Below are positions 45,117 through 53,505 of a stretch of DNA of 64,000 nucleotides, piece after piece. The DNA is taken from positions 62,001-126,000 of the forward strand of contig JBEDUI010000083.1 in assembly GCA_040414495.1 (NCBI GenBank), read 5' to 3'. This DNA is from DATAVB01 sp040414495 (GTDB lineage Bacteria; Actinomycetota; Actinomycetes; Mycobacteriales; QHCD01). The notes below the pieces were generated by a model. It had not been told where the DNA came from. It did not search any database and worked only from the letters and a program-made list of their open reading frames with translations. How positions within the stretch are numbered: the stretch's first letter is position 1; every line of letters begins with the position of its first letter. Made by a program: the position numbers and the translations under genes.

Positions 45117-46374
45117 GTGCTTCCTCCTCCAGTAGCGCGAGCGCACCGCCACGGCGCGCCCGGTCGGCCATTTCCGCTCCGATGTCGCGGCCGGCCTCGA
45201 CCAGTTCGGCGTACGCGGCGACGTCGGCGCGCAGCTCCGCCGGTACGGCGCGGGCCGCCGCGGCCACACACCGGACCGCCGCCCGCCGCAACGCCGGATC
45301 GCCGAGCCCGTCGCGGGCCGCGGTACGCCACAACGTGGCCACCGGCTCGCTCGCCTCGGCCGCGAGATCGGCCGCGTCCGGGTCGTCCAGCAACGTGGCG
45401 GTGATCGCGGCCAGGACCGGCCACCACCGGGCCGGGAGCGCATCGAGGTACCGCAGCTCCAGGAAGCCGCGCAGCCGGACCGGCGGGAACAACGTGGTCA
45501 GGTGGTAATCCAGGTCAGGCAGCGTCGGCGCCCGTCCGCCCAGCGTCGTGTCGTCGGTCAGCCAGGACTCGAACGGCACCACGGACCGGACCGGTTCGGC
45601 CTGCCCGGTGTCCGGATCGCGGACCAACATGACCGGTGCCCGCAGGGCGTAGTTCATCCAGTCCGCGGCCGGATCGTCACTGCCACGCCGGTCCACCGGG
45701 CCGCAGCGGCCCGGGTCCAGCTCGTTCCAGATCCGTTGCCGGCTCGAGCGCCACCCGGTGGGCTGGCCGGCCAGGAACGGCGAGGACGCCGACATCGCGA
45801 CCAGGACCGGCCCGAGATGGTGCGCCAATCGCACCCGGTCGGCCCACCCGGTCGCCGGCCCGGCGTCCAGGTTGACCTGCAGCGCCGCGGTCGAGCACAT
45901 CATCGCCGAACCGGCGGCCTGGTAGCCGATCGCGGCGAAGTGGCTCTCCATCGCCGCGTACCGTTCGTGCGGGTTGACCCGGGCCGCGGGGCGTACCGGA
46001 TCGGCGCCGATCCCAGCCGTACCGAGGTCGGCCGCGCCCAGCCCGGCCCGCAGCGCCGCCTGGTCCTCGCGCAACGCCGCCACCGCGGCGCCCACGCCGG
46101 CCACCGGCGGCCCGGACAGCTCGACCTGGCCGCCCGGCTCGACGGTGATGTCGCTACCGGCGGGCAGCGGACGCAGCCCGGTCAACGCGGCATCCAGCCG
46201 GCTCCAGCTGACCCGGCGGTCGGGCTGCCGCAGATCGACCAGGTGCGATTCGAGTTCCAGCCCGACATTCGAGATCGGTCCCGGTCGCAGCGCGGTTTCG
46301 TACAGGTGCTCGCGGGCTACGTCGGGTTTCAAGGGTTCATCTGCCACAAGGGTGTGGCTGTGCTGGACGGTCAT
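45109..46374 (-). CDS. egtA: glutamate-cysteine ligase EgtA
   Basis: 421 residues from the ATG at 46374, preceded by GGAGGGGGCGG. GCS2-type ATP-grasp-like fold: VGLELESHLVDL, VEPGGQVELSGPP, MMCSTAALQVNLDAG and FLELRYLDALP. It makes gamma-glutamylcysteine, the sulfur donor for EgtB. It is the first gene of the operon, in the same order egtABCDE as I recall from mycobacteria. Confidence 0.93.
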   Translation of the reverse strand: MTVQHSHTLVADEPLKPDVAREHLYETALRPGPISNVGLELESHLVDLRQPDRRVSWSRLDAALTGLRPLPAGSDITVEPGGQVELSGPPVAGVGAAVAALREDQAALRAGLGAADLGTAGIGADPVRPAARVNPHERYAAMESHFAAIGYQAAGSAMMCSTAALQVNLDAGPATGWADRVRLAHHLGPVLVAMSASSPFLAGQPTGWRSSRQRIWNELDPGRCGPVDRRGSDDPAADWMNYALRAPVMLVRDPDTGQAEPVRSVVPFESWLTDDTTLGGRAPTLPDLDYHLTTLFPPVRLRGFLELRYLDALPARWWPVLAAITATLLDDPDAADLAAEASEPVATLWRTAARDGLGDPALRRAAVRCVAAAARAVPAELRADVAAYAELVEAGRDIGAEMADRARRGGALALLEEEAHA

Positions 46375-46694
46375 CCGCCCCCTCCAGGTCCGGACCGATG
46401 GCCACCATTGGTGGGACACCGCGGGTCGGTGCGGGGGCGACTGCAACGCATATCCGTCTGGAAATCCCGGTGGCGCCGGGGCAGCGGCCGTCCTCTTTCG
46501 CCATCGTCACTCGCGCTGTGGCCGCCCGCAACCCACTAGCCCCGCGGTAAGAATTTCGTCACGTCGTGTTCAACACATCCGGCGAATTACGGCCGCATCG
46601 TTGGGATTCCGGATTTCGTGGATTTCCCCTGGCTACAGCGTTTCCGGCTGTCCTACGCGGGTTATTCGGCGCCGTTCGCTCAGAATGAACGTGA
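46375..46694. other. intergenic region upstream of egtA
   Basis: 320 bp with no supported gene; it must contain the egt promoter, since the upstream gene ends in a hairpin. No recognisable riboswitch or repeat was seen. Confidence 0.45.
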
Positions 46695-46740
46695 GTTAGC
46701 TAACGTACGCATACGCCGCTTTTTTGGTACGTCAGCTAAC
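46695..46740 (-). terminator. hairpin spanning the acyltransferase stop codon
   Basis: GTTAGCTAACGTAC (46695-46708) and GTACGTCAGCTAAC (46727-46740) pair in 13 of 14 positions around an 18-nt loop containing a T6/A6 run. The right arm includes the stop codon (46732-46734) of the minus-strand acyltransferase gene, so the stem would form only after ribosome release. Possibly a terminator; the lack of a T-run after it leaves doubt. Confidence 0.5.
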
Positions 46741-47853
46741 CAATTGTCGTTCGGGCTCGGGGGCCACTCGTATCGGCCTCTTCCCCAGCACCAATTGCTG
46801 ACCGGGCACCTCGACCGCGGTGTGGGCCAGCCAGGCCACCGTCAACGCCAGCACGAAAGTCGTCGCCGACAGCAGGATCGCCGGCCCGACGCTGAGTCTG
46901 GGCAGCGGACCGACCCACACCTCGGCGAGCCGCATCACGATCAAATGGACCATGTAGAACGCGTACGAGATCTCGCCGAGCCGGACCATGGTCGGGTGCC
47001 GCCACAGCGAGGGTTTCGCGTGCAGATCAGCGGCGGCGCCGGCGACGATGAGCAACGCGAAGCCGACCACGGTGCAGGCGGCGTACCGGTACGGATGCGG
47101 TACGTGGTCGGTCAGGAAGTACCCGGCGAGCAGCACGGTCAGCGCCGGCGCCATGCCCGGACCGCGGCTGCGCCGCAGTTGCAGGAAACGGGCCAACGCC
47201 AGTCCCAGAACGAATTCCGGTAGCCGGGCCAGCGGCAGAAAATCCATCGGCGCGCCGAAGGTCTGCTCACCGAAGACGACCGGCAACGCGATCACCACCA
47301 GCTCGCAGCCGACCGCCAACGCGATGCTCGTACCAGCCCGCAGCCGCCGGATTCCCCACCACAGCAGGGGAAACAGCGCGTAGAAGAACGCCTCGCAGGC
47401 CAACGACCAGCTGACCGTATTCAGGCTCTGGTACACCGAATGCGCGCCGGACCAGGACTGCACCAGCAACAGGTTGGTGACGAATGCGAACGGGCCGGGT
47501 CGGGCGCCGCGCGGCAGGATCGTCCAGGCCAGCGCCAGCACCAGCAGCGCGGTGACCAGGTGCAGCGGGTAGACGCGGGCGAACCGGCGACGCCAGAACG
47601 CCGGTGCGGTGTCCCGCGGCCGCGCGGTCCAGGCCAGTACGAATCCGGAGAGGATGAAAAAGAACGACACGCCGGTCGAGCCGGGGCGCAGACAGGTCCG
47701 CACGACGCGGGCGGCGGTCCCGTCGAAGTAGCCGAAGATCCGGACGTGGGTGCCGAAGACGAGGAAGGCCGCGGCCCAGCGCATTCCGGTCAGCGAGGGT
47801 AGGGCGCGCGGTTTGGTCGGTTGGTTCGGTTGGTCGGTCAGCGCCGCCGTCAT
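46732..47853 (-). CDS. acyltransferase family 3 (OafA/YrhL-type) membrane protein
   Basis: 373 residues, about ten transmembrane helices. LPSLTGMRWAAAFLVFGTHV at 19-38 holds the catalytic-type histidine in the first helix, then GSTGVSFFFILSGFVLAWTA and FWRRRFARVYPLHLVTALLV are the hallmarks of the Acyl_transf_3 family. It moves acyl groups to an extracytoplasmic acceptor (polysaccharide, glycolipid or antibiotic); the acceptor is unknown. No SGNH domain is attached. Confidence 0.88.
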   Translation of the reverse strand: MTAALTDQPNQPTKPRALPSLTGMRWAAAFLVFGTHVRIFGYFDGTAARVVRTCLRPGSTGVSFFFILSGFVLAWTARPRDTAPAFWRRRFARVYPLHLVTALLVLALAWTILPRGARPGPFAFVTNLLLVQSWSGAHSVYQSLNTVSWSLACEAFFYALFPLLWWGIRRLRAGTSIALAVGCELVVIALPVVFGEQTFGAPMDFLPLARLPEFVLGLALARFLQLRRSRGPGMAPALTVLLAGYFLTDHVPHPYRYAACTVVGFALLIVAGAAADLHAKPSLWRHPTMVRLGEISYAFYMVHLIVMRLAEVWVGPLPRLSVGPAILLSATTFVLALTVAWLAHTAVEVPGQQLVLGKRPIRVAPEPERQLVS

Positions 47854-48009
47854 AGGCGACCCCGGTCCGGGTTGCTGGTTAAGGCATGTTGGGCCATTGC
47901 TGTCCAGATTGCCGTCCGGTCCAGGCCGTGCCGGCTCACCGAATCCCTCCTCTCCTTGACCCGCTTGCGGGCCGTTGCCCTTCCGTTTTGGCTTTTGGCG
48001 CGGTCGTCC

Positions 48010-48711
48010 CTACCCAATATGAGGCGCCGTATTCGCACCGGATTCGGGGCACTTGGCTGCGTACCGGGCCAGTACGACCGCGGCCACGCCCTCGTGCGCG
48101 CCCAGCGGCTGCGCCACCACATCGGCGCCGGCCTCTTCGACCGTGCGCTGGAACAGCCCCGGCGCCAGTAGCCACGACGCGACCGCCACCCGGCCCTGAC
48201 TCTTGAGGTCGGCCACGACGTCGGCGACCCGTGGGCTGCCGGTGGCGAATCCGACCTCGACTCTTGTGTCCAGCAGGTCGCCCAGCGCTGTGGCGACCGC
48301 GCTCACCTCGTCGGTGGCCCGTGAGTCACGGGAGCCGGCCGCGGCCAGCACGACCTGATCCCCGCTCGCGTAGCCGGCGGCGTCCAGTCGGTCGGCCGCC
48401 ACCTCGATCAGGGCCGGGTCCGGGCCGAGCGGCTCGGCCAGCAGCACGTCGGTGCGACCGGTGGCGGCCAGCTGCGCCGGCACATCCACCCGTACGTGGT
48501 AACCGGCGGCGAGGAAGGCCGGTACGACGACCGCCGGGCCGCCGATGTTCGCCAGCGCGTCGGCCAGGGTCGGCGGGCGCACGTCGGCGTAGCCGACCAC
48601 CACGGTGGCCACCTGCGCGCGCAGCCGTTGGGCCAGCCGGTCGATCTCCGCCGCCCCGGCCGGGTCACGGGTGCCGTGGGCCAGCAGCGCCAGGGCGGGC
48701 TCGTCAGCTCT
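48010..48711 (-). CDS. sirohydrochlorin chelatase/CbiX-type protein
   Basis: 233 residues from the ATG at 48711 (GTG at 48726 is an alternative). The N-terminal chelatase half has ALALLAHGTRDPAGAAEIDR with a metal-binding histidine, and AFLAAGYHVRVDVP with the second. The C-terminal half (VVLAAAGSRDSRATDEVSAV) is a degenerate repeat of the same fold. It should insert Fe, Co or Ni into a sirohydrochlorin-type tetrapyrrole for siroheme or cobalamin. No other tetrapyrrole gene is near. Confidence 0.85.
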   Translation of the reverse strand, partial: RADEPALALLAHGTRDPAGAAEIDRLAQRLRAQVATVVVGYADVRPPTLADALANIGGPAVVVPAFLAAGYHVRVDVPAQLAATGRTDVLLAEPLGPDPALIEVAADRLDAAGYASGDQVVLAAAGSRDSRATDEVSAVATALGDLLDTRVEVGFATGSPRVADVVADLKSQGRVAVASWLLAPGLFQRTVEEAGADVVAQPLGAHEGVAAVVLARYAAKCPESGANTAPHIG

Positions 48712-48866
48712 CATCTCGCCCGCCACCGTACGGGTCGGCCAACCGTTCGGCTCAGCCCCCTCCCGACCCGCGGCTCAGCGACCAGCTCGCTCCCCCGGGC
48801 CCGCAAACTCACGCCCAGCCCGTCCCCGGGTCCGCAAACTCGCGATCGGCCCCAGACCGCCCGACA

Positions 48867-48897
48867 CTTAAACGGTTGACCGCTTAATCAGTTGACC
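48867..48897. promoter_or_regulatory. imperfect repeats CTTAAACGGTTGACC, candidate operator
   Basis: CTTAAACGGTTGACC (48867-48881) and CTTAATCAGTTGACC (48883-48897) are direct repeats 16 bp apart, and TTAAACGG/CCGCTTAA also form an inverted repeat. They lie in the 431-bp divergent gap 48712-49142 between the chelatase and RIO-kinase genes, which otherwise shows only GC-rich short repeats (CCCGGGCCCGCAAACTC and CCCGGGTCCGCAAACTC near 48797 and 48823). Confidence 0.4.
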
Positions 48898-49142
48898 CGC
48901 CCCGCGCCGGGTCGATATTTTTCGGCGCGCTCGTCGCTCTTTGCGCGCGCTCGAGTCAGTGGCGCCCGACACCGAGGGGGTGGATTTCCGTGAACGCGAT
49001 TTCGTCATGCCAAAATACGGATCCCCTGCCGCCTCACAGGTGCAGCCGCAGCCACTGATTTCCTTACGCAGCAGGCGATCCGCTTTCTCGAAGGATCGAC
49101 CGTGACTGTGTGCACCATCCGTACGACGATTGCGCCGGCACC

Positions 49143-49865
49143 ATGACCCGCCCGCGCCCGGACTGGGTTATCACCGACTCCGAAGCCACCGACACGGAAC
49201 TGGCGACCTTGCAGACCGGCAAGGAGGCCGACGCGTTCTTGCTGGAGCGCCGACTGCGCGAGCGGTCCCATCTAATGGTCGCCAAACGCTACCGCGACCG
49301 GGAGCATCGCGGGTTCCGCAATGATGCCGCCTACCGCGCCGGCCGCCGGACCGGACTACGCCGCGACGATCTGGCCATGGCGCGTGGCACCAAGGCCGGG
49401 TTACGGATACGGGATCAGCAATGGGCCATGCACGAGTTCCAGATCCTGCGCCGACTTTGGGAAAACGAGGCACCGGTGCCGTATCCGATCTCGTGCGCCG
49501 GCACCGAAATTCTCATGGAGTACGTCGGCGAATGGGACCAGCCGGCACCGCGATTAATCGATATAGCTCGCTCCGGTGAACTGGACTACGCCGACGTCTG
49601 GCAGCAATGCCTCGATGCGCTGCGCACCATGGTGGCGTGCGACGTGGTGCACGCCGACCTTTCCGCGTACAACATTCTCGTCCACGACGGGCGAATTTCT
49701 ATCATCGACTTCCCGCAAGCTGCCGATATCGGCCTCACCGAAGGTGACCTAAACTTTCTGCATCGGGATATCTCGAACCTGGTGAACTTCTTCTCCCGCA
49801 ACGGCGTAACGCACGATCTGGAGGAGGTGTTCGCCGATGTCATCTCGCACATCCAGTGGATGTAA
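49143..49865 (+). CDS. RIO1-type atypical serine protein kinase
   Basis: 240 residues from the ATG at 49143; a GTG at 49110 (11 more residues) has AAGGA further upstream, and the choice is open. It has the ATP-loop KEADAFLLE, K48 in MVAKRY, catalytic D172 and N177 in HADLSAYN, and metal D189 in IIDFPQA, the complete RIO kinase set. RIO1 proteins work in ribosome maturation in archaea and eukaryotes; the bacterial role is not established. Confidence 0.9.
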   Translation: MTRPRPDWVITDSEATDTELATLQTGKEADAFLLERRLRERSHLMVAKRYRDREHRGFRNDAAYRAGRRTGLRRDDLAMARGTKAGLRIRDQQWAMHEFQILRRLWENEAPVPYPISCAGTEILMEYVGEWDQPAPRLIDIARSGELDYADVWQQCLDALRTMVACDVVHADLSAYNILVHDGRISIIDFPQAADIGLTEGDLNFLHRDISNLVNFFSRNGVTHDLEEVFADVISHIQWM

Positions 49866-50148
49866 CCGCGCCAGCTCTATGGCCGGCCGTCACGTTATTC
49901 CCGATACGTCGGTTGATAACCGATACGGCGGATCCGTGTGTTATAACGCACGCTCTTCCGAAATTATTGTCACGATATGTAGTTCATCAACGACTATCGG
50001 TGGCTATTAATCCATTCGCCTTGACACGACGTCATTAGGCCCTAAGGCTAAGGCCCCGATACCAACGTCGGTGCGGGCGGTTGCGCGCGATTTCCCCCGG
50101 GCTCGGCAACCGTCTCCACCCGGCAACCGCGGCAGAGGCGTTGAATAC
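49866..50148. promoter_or_regulatory. AT-richer control region upstream of the VWA protein gene
   Basis: 283 bp, clearly lower in GC than the surroundings, no gene. Direct repeat CCGATACGTCGG (49901-49912) and CCGATACGGCGG (49920-49931), then the near-palindrome GTGTTATAACGCAC, then TTGACA at 50021 with TAAGGCT 16 bp further, a possible promoter for the VWA protein gene. Confidence 0.4.
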
Positions 50149-51891
50149 ATGGGTAGGCACGCAAGGAGTGGGCGGCAGCGCCGAGGGCGCGTCAAGATCG
50201 CCGCCATAGCAGGCGCAGCCTGCCTGGTCGCCGGTGGCACCGCGGCTGCGGTAACCGCTACCCGAGGAGGACATTCGGGCAGCGCCGAAACGGCCGCCGC
50301 CTGCCCGAACGGAACCATCAAGGTCGTCGTGCGGGCCGACCCGTCGGCGATCGGCTGGCTCGGCAGCCTCGCCAATCGATACGCCGCGACGCATCACCGG
50401 GTCGACGGAAAATGCGTGGTCCCCCAGGTCAGTTCGCTGGAAAACAGCGACGCCGGTTCCGCGGTGCGTTCCAATCCATACCCGGGCAGCGGAACGCCGG
50501 CTGATGTGTGGGTGCCGGATTCGATCAGCAGCCTCGACGTGTTGCGCTCACAGGCCGACAACGCCGCAGTCCTACCCAAGACCGCTAATCCCGTCGCCAC
50601 GTCCCCGCTGGTGTTGGCCGCACCCCAGCAGACGGTGACGGCGTGGCAGCGGGACGGTGCCGGCCGCGACCTGGACGCGCTACTCAACCTCGACTCGGAA
50701 GGCAGCGCGCAGATTTCCGTACCCGATCCGGCCAATACCGGCACCGGGCTCGCACTTATTCTGGCCGCCGCCGGCATTACGAACCACGGCGATGCGGTGA
50801 CCGGCGCGACCTTCAATTCGACGGCCGCGCGACTGGGCCTGATCCGGCTCGGCTCGCGGATCTCGACCATCGGCGATGACGGCGTATCGGTGCTGGACAG
50901 GACCGCCAGCAATGCCTCGGCCGACCATATGGTCGCGGTGTCCGAAGCCGATCTGTTTCGATACAACGCCACACACAAAGCGCACCAACTGCAGTCGTTC
51001 AACGCGTTCGGTGCCACCAGGGCCGTCGACTACCCGTACGCGATCCTGAACAGCAACTGGGTCACCAAGGAGAAACGAGCCGGCGCCGAGGACTTCCAGA
51101 AATGGTTGGTGAATCCGTCCACACAGGACTCGCTGACGCAGTTCGGGTTGCGCCGCGCCGACGGTACGGCCGGCGGACTATCCGGTCCGGGCATCGACGG
51201 AGCGCACGGCAAACTCGACGATGGGCCGGACTCCGATGCGGTGCTCGCCGCGCATTCGGCCTGGGCACTGCTCAACACCCGGCGTTCCGTGCTGTCGCTG
51301 ATCGACGTCTCGGCCTCGATGTCGGCCCACGTGCCCGGGACCACGGAAACCAAGCTCCAACTGGCCCGCGACAGTGCGATCGACGCGTTGCCGTACTTCG
51401 CCAGCAACGACTCGATCGGGCTGGCCGAGTTCTCGACCGGGATCGACGGCACCGCCGACAATTACAGGTCACTGGTGTCGCTGGGGCTGGCCGGTCAGTC
51501 CGGTGCGAACGGTAGCCGGCGTGCGGCGCTCAGCAGCGCGTACCAGGCGCTGCAGCCGCAGCATGGAACGGCGTTGTACGACTCGATCCTGACCGCCTTC
51601 AACGAAGCCTCGCAGAAGTACCTGCCCAGCTCGGTCAACATGCTGATCGTGCTGACCGACGGCGATGACGCCAACAGCACCATCAGCCTGCAGACGCTGC
51701 TGAACAAGCTGCGCCAGACGCAGGATCCGGCCGCGCCGGTGCGCATCATCACGATCGCGTACGGCGCGGATGCGAACACCACGGCGCTCAAGCAGATCGC
51801 GGCCGCGACCGGTGGTACGTCGTTCACCGCCTCCGACCCCCGCAAAATCGGGACCGTCTATATCAGCGCGCTCTCCGCCCTCGACCAATAG
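50149..51891 (+). CDS. substrate-binding-like plus von Willebrand factor A domain membrane-anchored protein
   Basis: 580 residues from the ATG at 50149. A basic tail (MGRHARSGRQRRGR) and one transmembrane or signal helix (about 15-37) lead to a periplasmic-binding-like domain (about 50-340: VVRADPSAIGWLGSLANRYA, DVWVPDS, SPLVLAAPQQ) and a C-terminal VWA domain (about 380-575) with an intact MIDAS start, D386, S388 and S390 (DVSASMS) and TDGDDANS. It should be anchored and face outward, binding a metal-dependent protein partner. This fusion occurs in Streptomyces and relatives; function is unknown. Confidence 0.85.
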   Translation: MGRHARSGRQRRGRVKIAAIAGAACLVAGGTAAAVTATRGGHSGSAETAAACPNGTIKVVVRADPSAIGWLGSLANRYAATHHRVDGKCVVPQVSSLENSDAGSAVRSNPYPGSGTPADVWVPDSISSLDVLRSQADNAAVLPKTANPVATSPLVLAAPQQTVTAWQRDGAGRDLDALLNLDSEGSAQISVPDPANTGTGLALILAAAGITNHGDAVTGATFNSTAARLGLIRLGSRISTIGDDGVSVLDRTASNASADHMVAVSEADLFRYNATHKAHQLQSFNAFGATRAVDYPYAILNSNWVTKEKRAGAEDFQKWLVNPSTQDSLTQFGLRRADGTAGGLSGPGIDGAHGKLDDGPDSDAVLAAHSAWALLNTRRSVLSLIDVSASMSAHVPGTTETKLQLARDSAIDALPYFASNDSIGLAEFSTGIDGTADNYRSLVSLGLAGQSGANGSRRAALSSAYQALQPQHGTALYDSILTAFNEASQKYLPSSVNMLIVLTDGDDANSTISLQTLLNKLRQTQDPAAPVRIITIAYGADANTTALKQIAAATGGTSFTASDPRKIGTVYISALSALDQ

Positions 51892-52018
51892 CAATCCGGC
51901 TCGCACGACCCGCCAGTACCTCGAAACGCCGCCAGCCCGGCAAACCGCCTGGCCGGCTCAGCTTGCTCAACCGCGACCGGGTACGTCCGGACCGCTTCCC
52001 AAGCGCGCCGCACACCGC

Positions 52019-52128
52019 GCTCGACCATGATCGGGTGCGCCCCCGGACCGCTCCCCCTAAGGCGTCGCGCCGGGCTCGACCATGATCGGGTGCGCCCCCG
52101 GACCGCTCCCCCTAAGGCATCGCGCCGG
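52019..52128. repeat. 55-bp tandem repeat, two near-identical copies plus flanking partials
   Basis: Copies at 52019-52073 and 52074-52128 differ at a single base (GGCGTCGCG versus GGCATCGCG). Both begin GCTCGACCATGATCGGGTGC. A degenerate version precedes them from about 51971, and the P4 palindrome begins where a further copy would start (GCTCGGCCGTGATCGTGATG). So this array, like the 51-bp one, is directly joined to a TGATCRTGA palindrome. Confidence 0.9.
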
Positions 52129-52137
52129 GCTCGGCCG

Positions 52138-52188
52138 TGATCGTGATGTCGTTCGTCGCGAGTTCGTTGACGAAACCCATCACGATCA
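52138..52188. repeat. imperfect palindrome P4 (TGATCRTGA family)
   Basis: 20-bp arms at 52138-52157 and 52169-52188 pair with three mismatches around an 11-nt loop. Ends TGATCGTGATG and CATCACGATCA match those of P1, and the inner TTCGTC/GACGAA is like P1's TTCGTAT/ATACGAA. Confidence 0.8.
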
Positions 52189-52230
52189 AGAACCTCCGCG
52201 CGGGTCTCAGCTGGCCCGCGCCGGCCCGAC

Positions 52231-52286
52231 CATGATCGTGAGTTGATCTGATACCGAATTCCGTACCAAATAGACTCACGATCAAG
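52231..52286. repeat. imperfect palindrome P5 (TGATCRTGA family)
   Basis: 23-bp arms at 52231-52253 and 52264-52286 pair at 18 of 23 positions around loop CCGAATTCCG, one base different from the loop of P3. It is a more diverged copy of P2/P3, 43 kb away. Confidence 0.85.
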
Positions 52287-52390
52287 AAACCCGGTGGTCC
52301 GGCCACGAGTTCGCCCGGCACATCGTGGGCCACGGCTCATTTCGGCACGATCTGTACAGGGTTCTCCCGACGGGTGGGCATGATGAGCCC

Positions 52391-52795
52391 ATGCGAAGCG
52401 AAACGATCACCGTACGTACCGGCGCGCAGGACGCCGTCCGCGACCTCACCTCGGCCTGCGAGGACTTCCTGGAGGGCGAACAGGACGGGCTGCTGCACGT
52501 TTTCGTGCCACACGCGACCGCGGGCATCGCGATCATCGAGACCGGTGCCGGCAGCGACGACGACCTGCTCGCGGCGTTGGGCGATCTGCTGCCGGCTGAC
52601 AACCGCTGGCGGCACCGGCACGGCACGCCTGGGCATGGCCGCTCGCACGTCATGCCGGCGCTGATCGCGCCCTACGCCTCGATCCCGGTGCTGGGCGGCC
52701 GCCTCGCTCTGGGCACCTGGCAACGGATCTGTCTGGTCGACCTCAATGTCGACAACCCGACCCGCCAGGTACGACTGTCCTTTCTGGCCGGTTGA
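52391..52795 (+). CDS. YjbQ/UPF0047 family protein
   Basis: 134 residues from the ATG at 52391. FVPHATAGIAIIETGAGSDD, HRHGTPGHGRSHVMPALIAP and LALGTWQRICLVDLNVDNPT are the family's conserved blocks, with clustered histidines that could bind metal. Members show weak thiamin-phosphate synthase activity in vitro; the physiological role is unknown. The 3' end runs into palindrome P7. Confidence 0.9.
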   Translation: MRSETITVRTGAQDAVRDLTSACEDFLEGEQDGLLHVFVPHATAGIAIIETGAGSDDDLLAALGDLLPADNRWRHRHGTPGHGRSHVMPALIAPYASIPVLGGRLALGTWQRICLVDLNVDNPTRQVRLSFLAG

Positions 52796-52800
52796 CGGCC

Positions 52801-52910
52801 CCCCGAATTTCACGCGTTGATCATGAAGTTTCCTGCGCGACACGCCGACGACACGCCGAGAATTGCGTCGGAAACTTCTTGATCAACAATGTGAGCTACG
52901 AAATTCGGGG
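52801..52910. repeat. 110-bp palindromic element P7 with conserved interior
   Basis: Outer arms CCCCGAATTT (52801-52810) and AAATTCGGGG (52901-52910) are perfect. Inner arms at 52815-52833 and 52870-52888 (CGTTGATCATGAAGTTTCC and near complement) pair at 17 of 19. The interior shares the 27 bp from CTGCGCGACACGC through GACGACACGCCGA with P6 (one difference). It lies at the convergent ends of yjbQ (6 bp away) and the zinc-finger gene, where it could act as a two-way terminator. Confidence 0.9.
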
Positions 52911-52974
52911 TCGGCAAAACCGGGAAATGTGGACCGGCGCAAATGCCGCGGAGAAAGGACTGTTGGACCGGAAA

Positions 52975-53256
52975 TCAGGAGCCGCTGCTGTAGCGGTCCG
53001 GATTACCAAAGACCCGTACACCTAAGCGCAGTTTGCGCCCTTTTCCGGCACAACGGCCACACTCTCCGAACGAGAAACGGTAGATACCACCACGATTGCG
53101 GCCGCGCCCGCTGCAGGCGCGACAGGATGTATACGGATGCAAACGCAACGACAACAAATAACCGAGCACCAATGCAATGAGCACAACAATCAGTTCGCCC
53201 ACACCGGACGCCGGTCGTGACGGGCCGGCAACTGTGGAGGCGGCCATAACGACCAT
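52975..53256 (-). CDS. small membrane protein with DnaJ-type zinc-finger motif
   Basis: 93 residues from the ATG at 53256, with a GGGGGG site 5 nt upstream; the frame is open to 53454, but that part has different composition. One transmembrane helix (about 19-36, GELIVVLIALVLGYLLSL) is followed by CRACSGRGR and CGRCAGKGRK, two CxxCxGxG units as in the DnaJ cysteine-rich domain, placed in the cytoplasm. Small proteins of this layout are frequent in actinobacteria; function unknown. Confidence 0.75.
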   Translation of the reverse strand: MVVMAASTVAGPSRPASGVGELIVVLIALVLGYLLSLRLHPYTSCRACSGRGRNRGGIYRFSFGECGRCAGKGRKLRLGVRVFGNPDRYSSGS

Positions 53257-53490
53257 AACGACCCCCCGATCGCCCTCATTGCGGAAATAGTACGTCCTGT
53301 CGGCTGAAATGCCATCATCATTTATCTTTACGAGTTCATTTGTATATAGCCGATCTACCGTAACTTGATCTTTTCCGCGGCCAGATTCGGACGATCGATG
53401 ACGCACGGTAAGAAACAGAATGCATGTCGTGAGCAAATACGCGTCTATCCACAACAGACAGTCGAATCAAGATCAAATAAATCATCGACA

Positions 53491-53505
53491 CGGAACTCCG
53501 TTCCG
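53491..53505. promoter_or_regulatory. CGGAACTCCGTTCCG palindrome, third copy of the TetR-type operator
   Basis: Perfect 6-bp half-sites around TCC, fitting the form CGGAnCnnnGnTCCG seen twice upstream of the TetR gene at 33972. It lies 422 bp upstream of the SnoaL-like gene, far for a promoter operator, so the match could be chance. Confidence 0.4.

Noticed and set aside
51858..52340. Minus-strand open frame of 160 codons over the 55-bp repeats and palindromes P4/P5
   Set aside because: It covers non-coding repeats, overlaps the VWA gene end, and its composition is that of an antisense high-GC frame.
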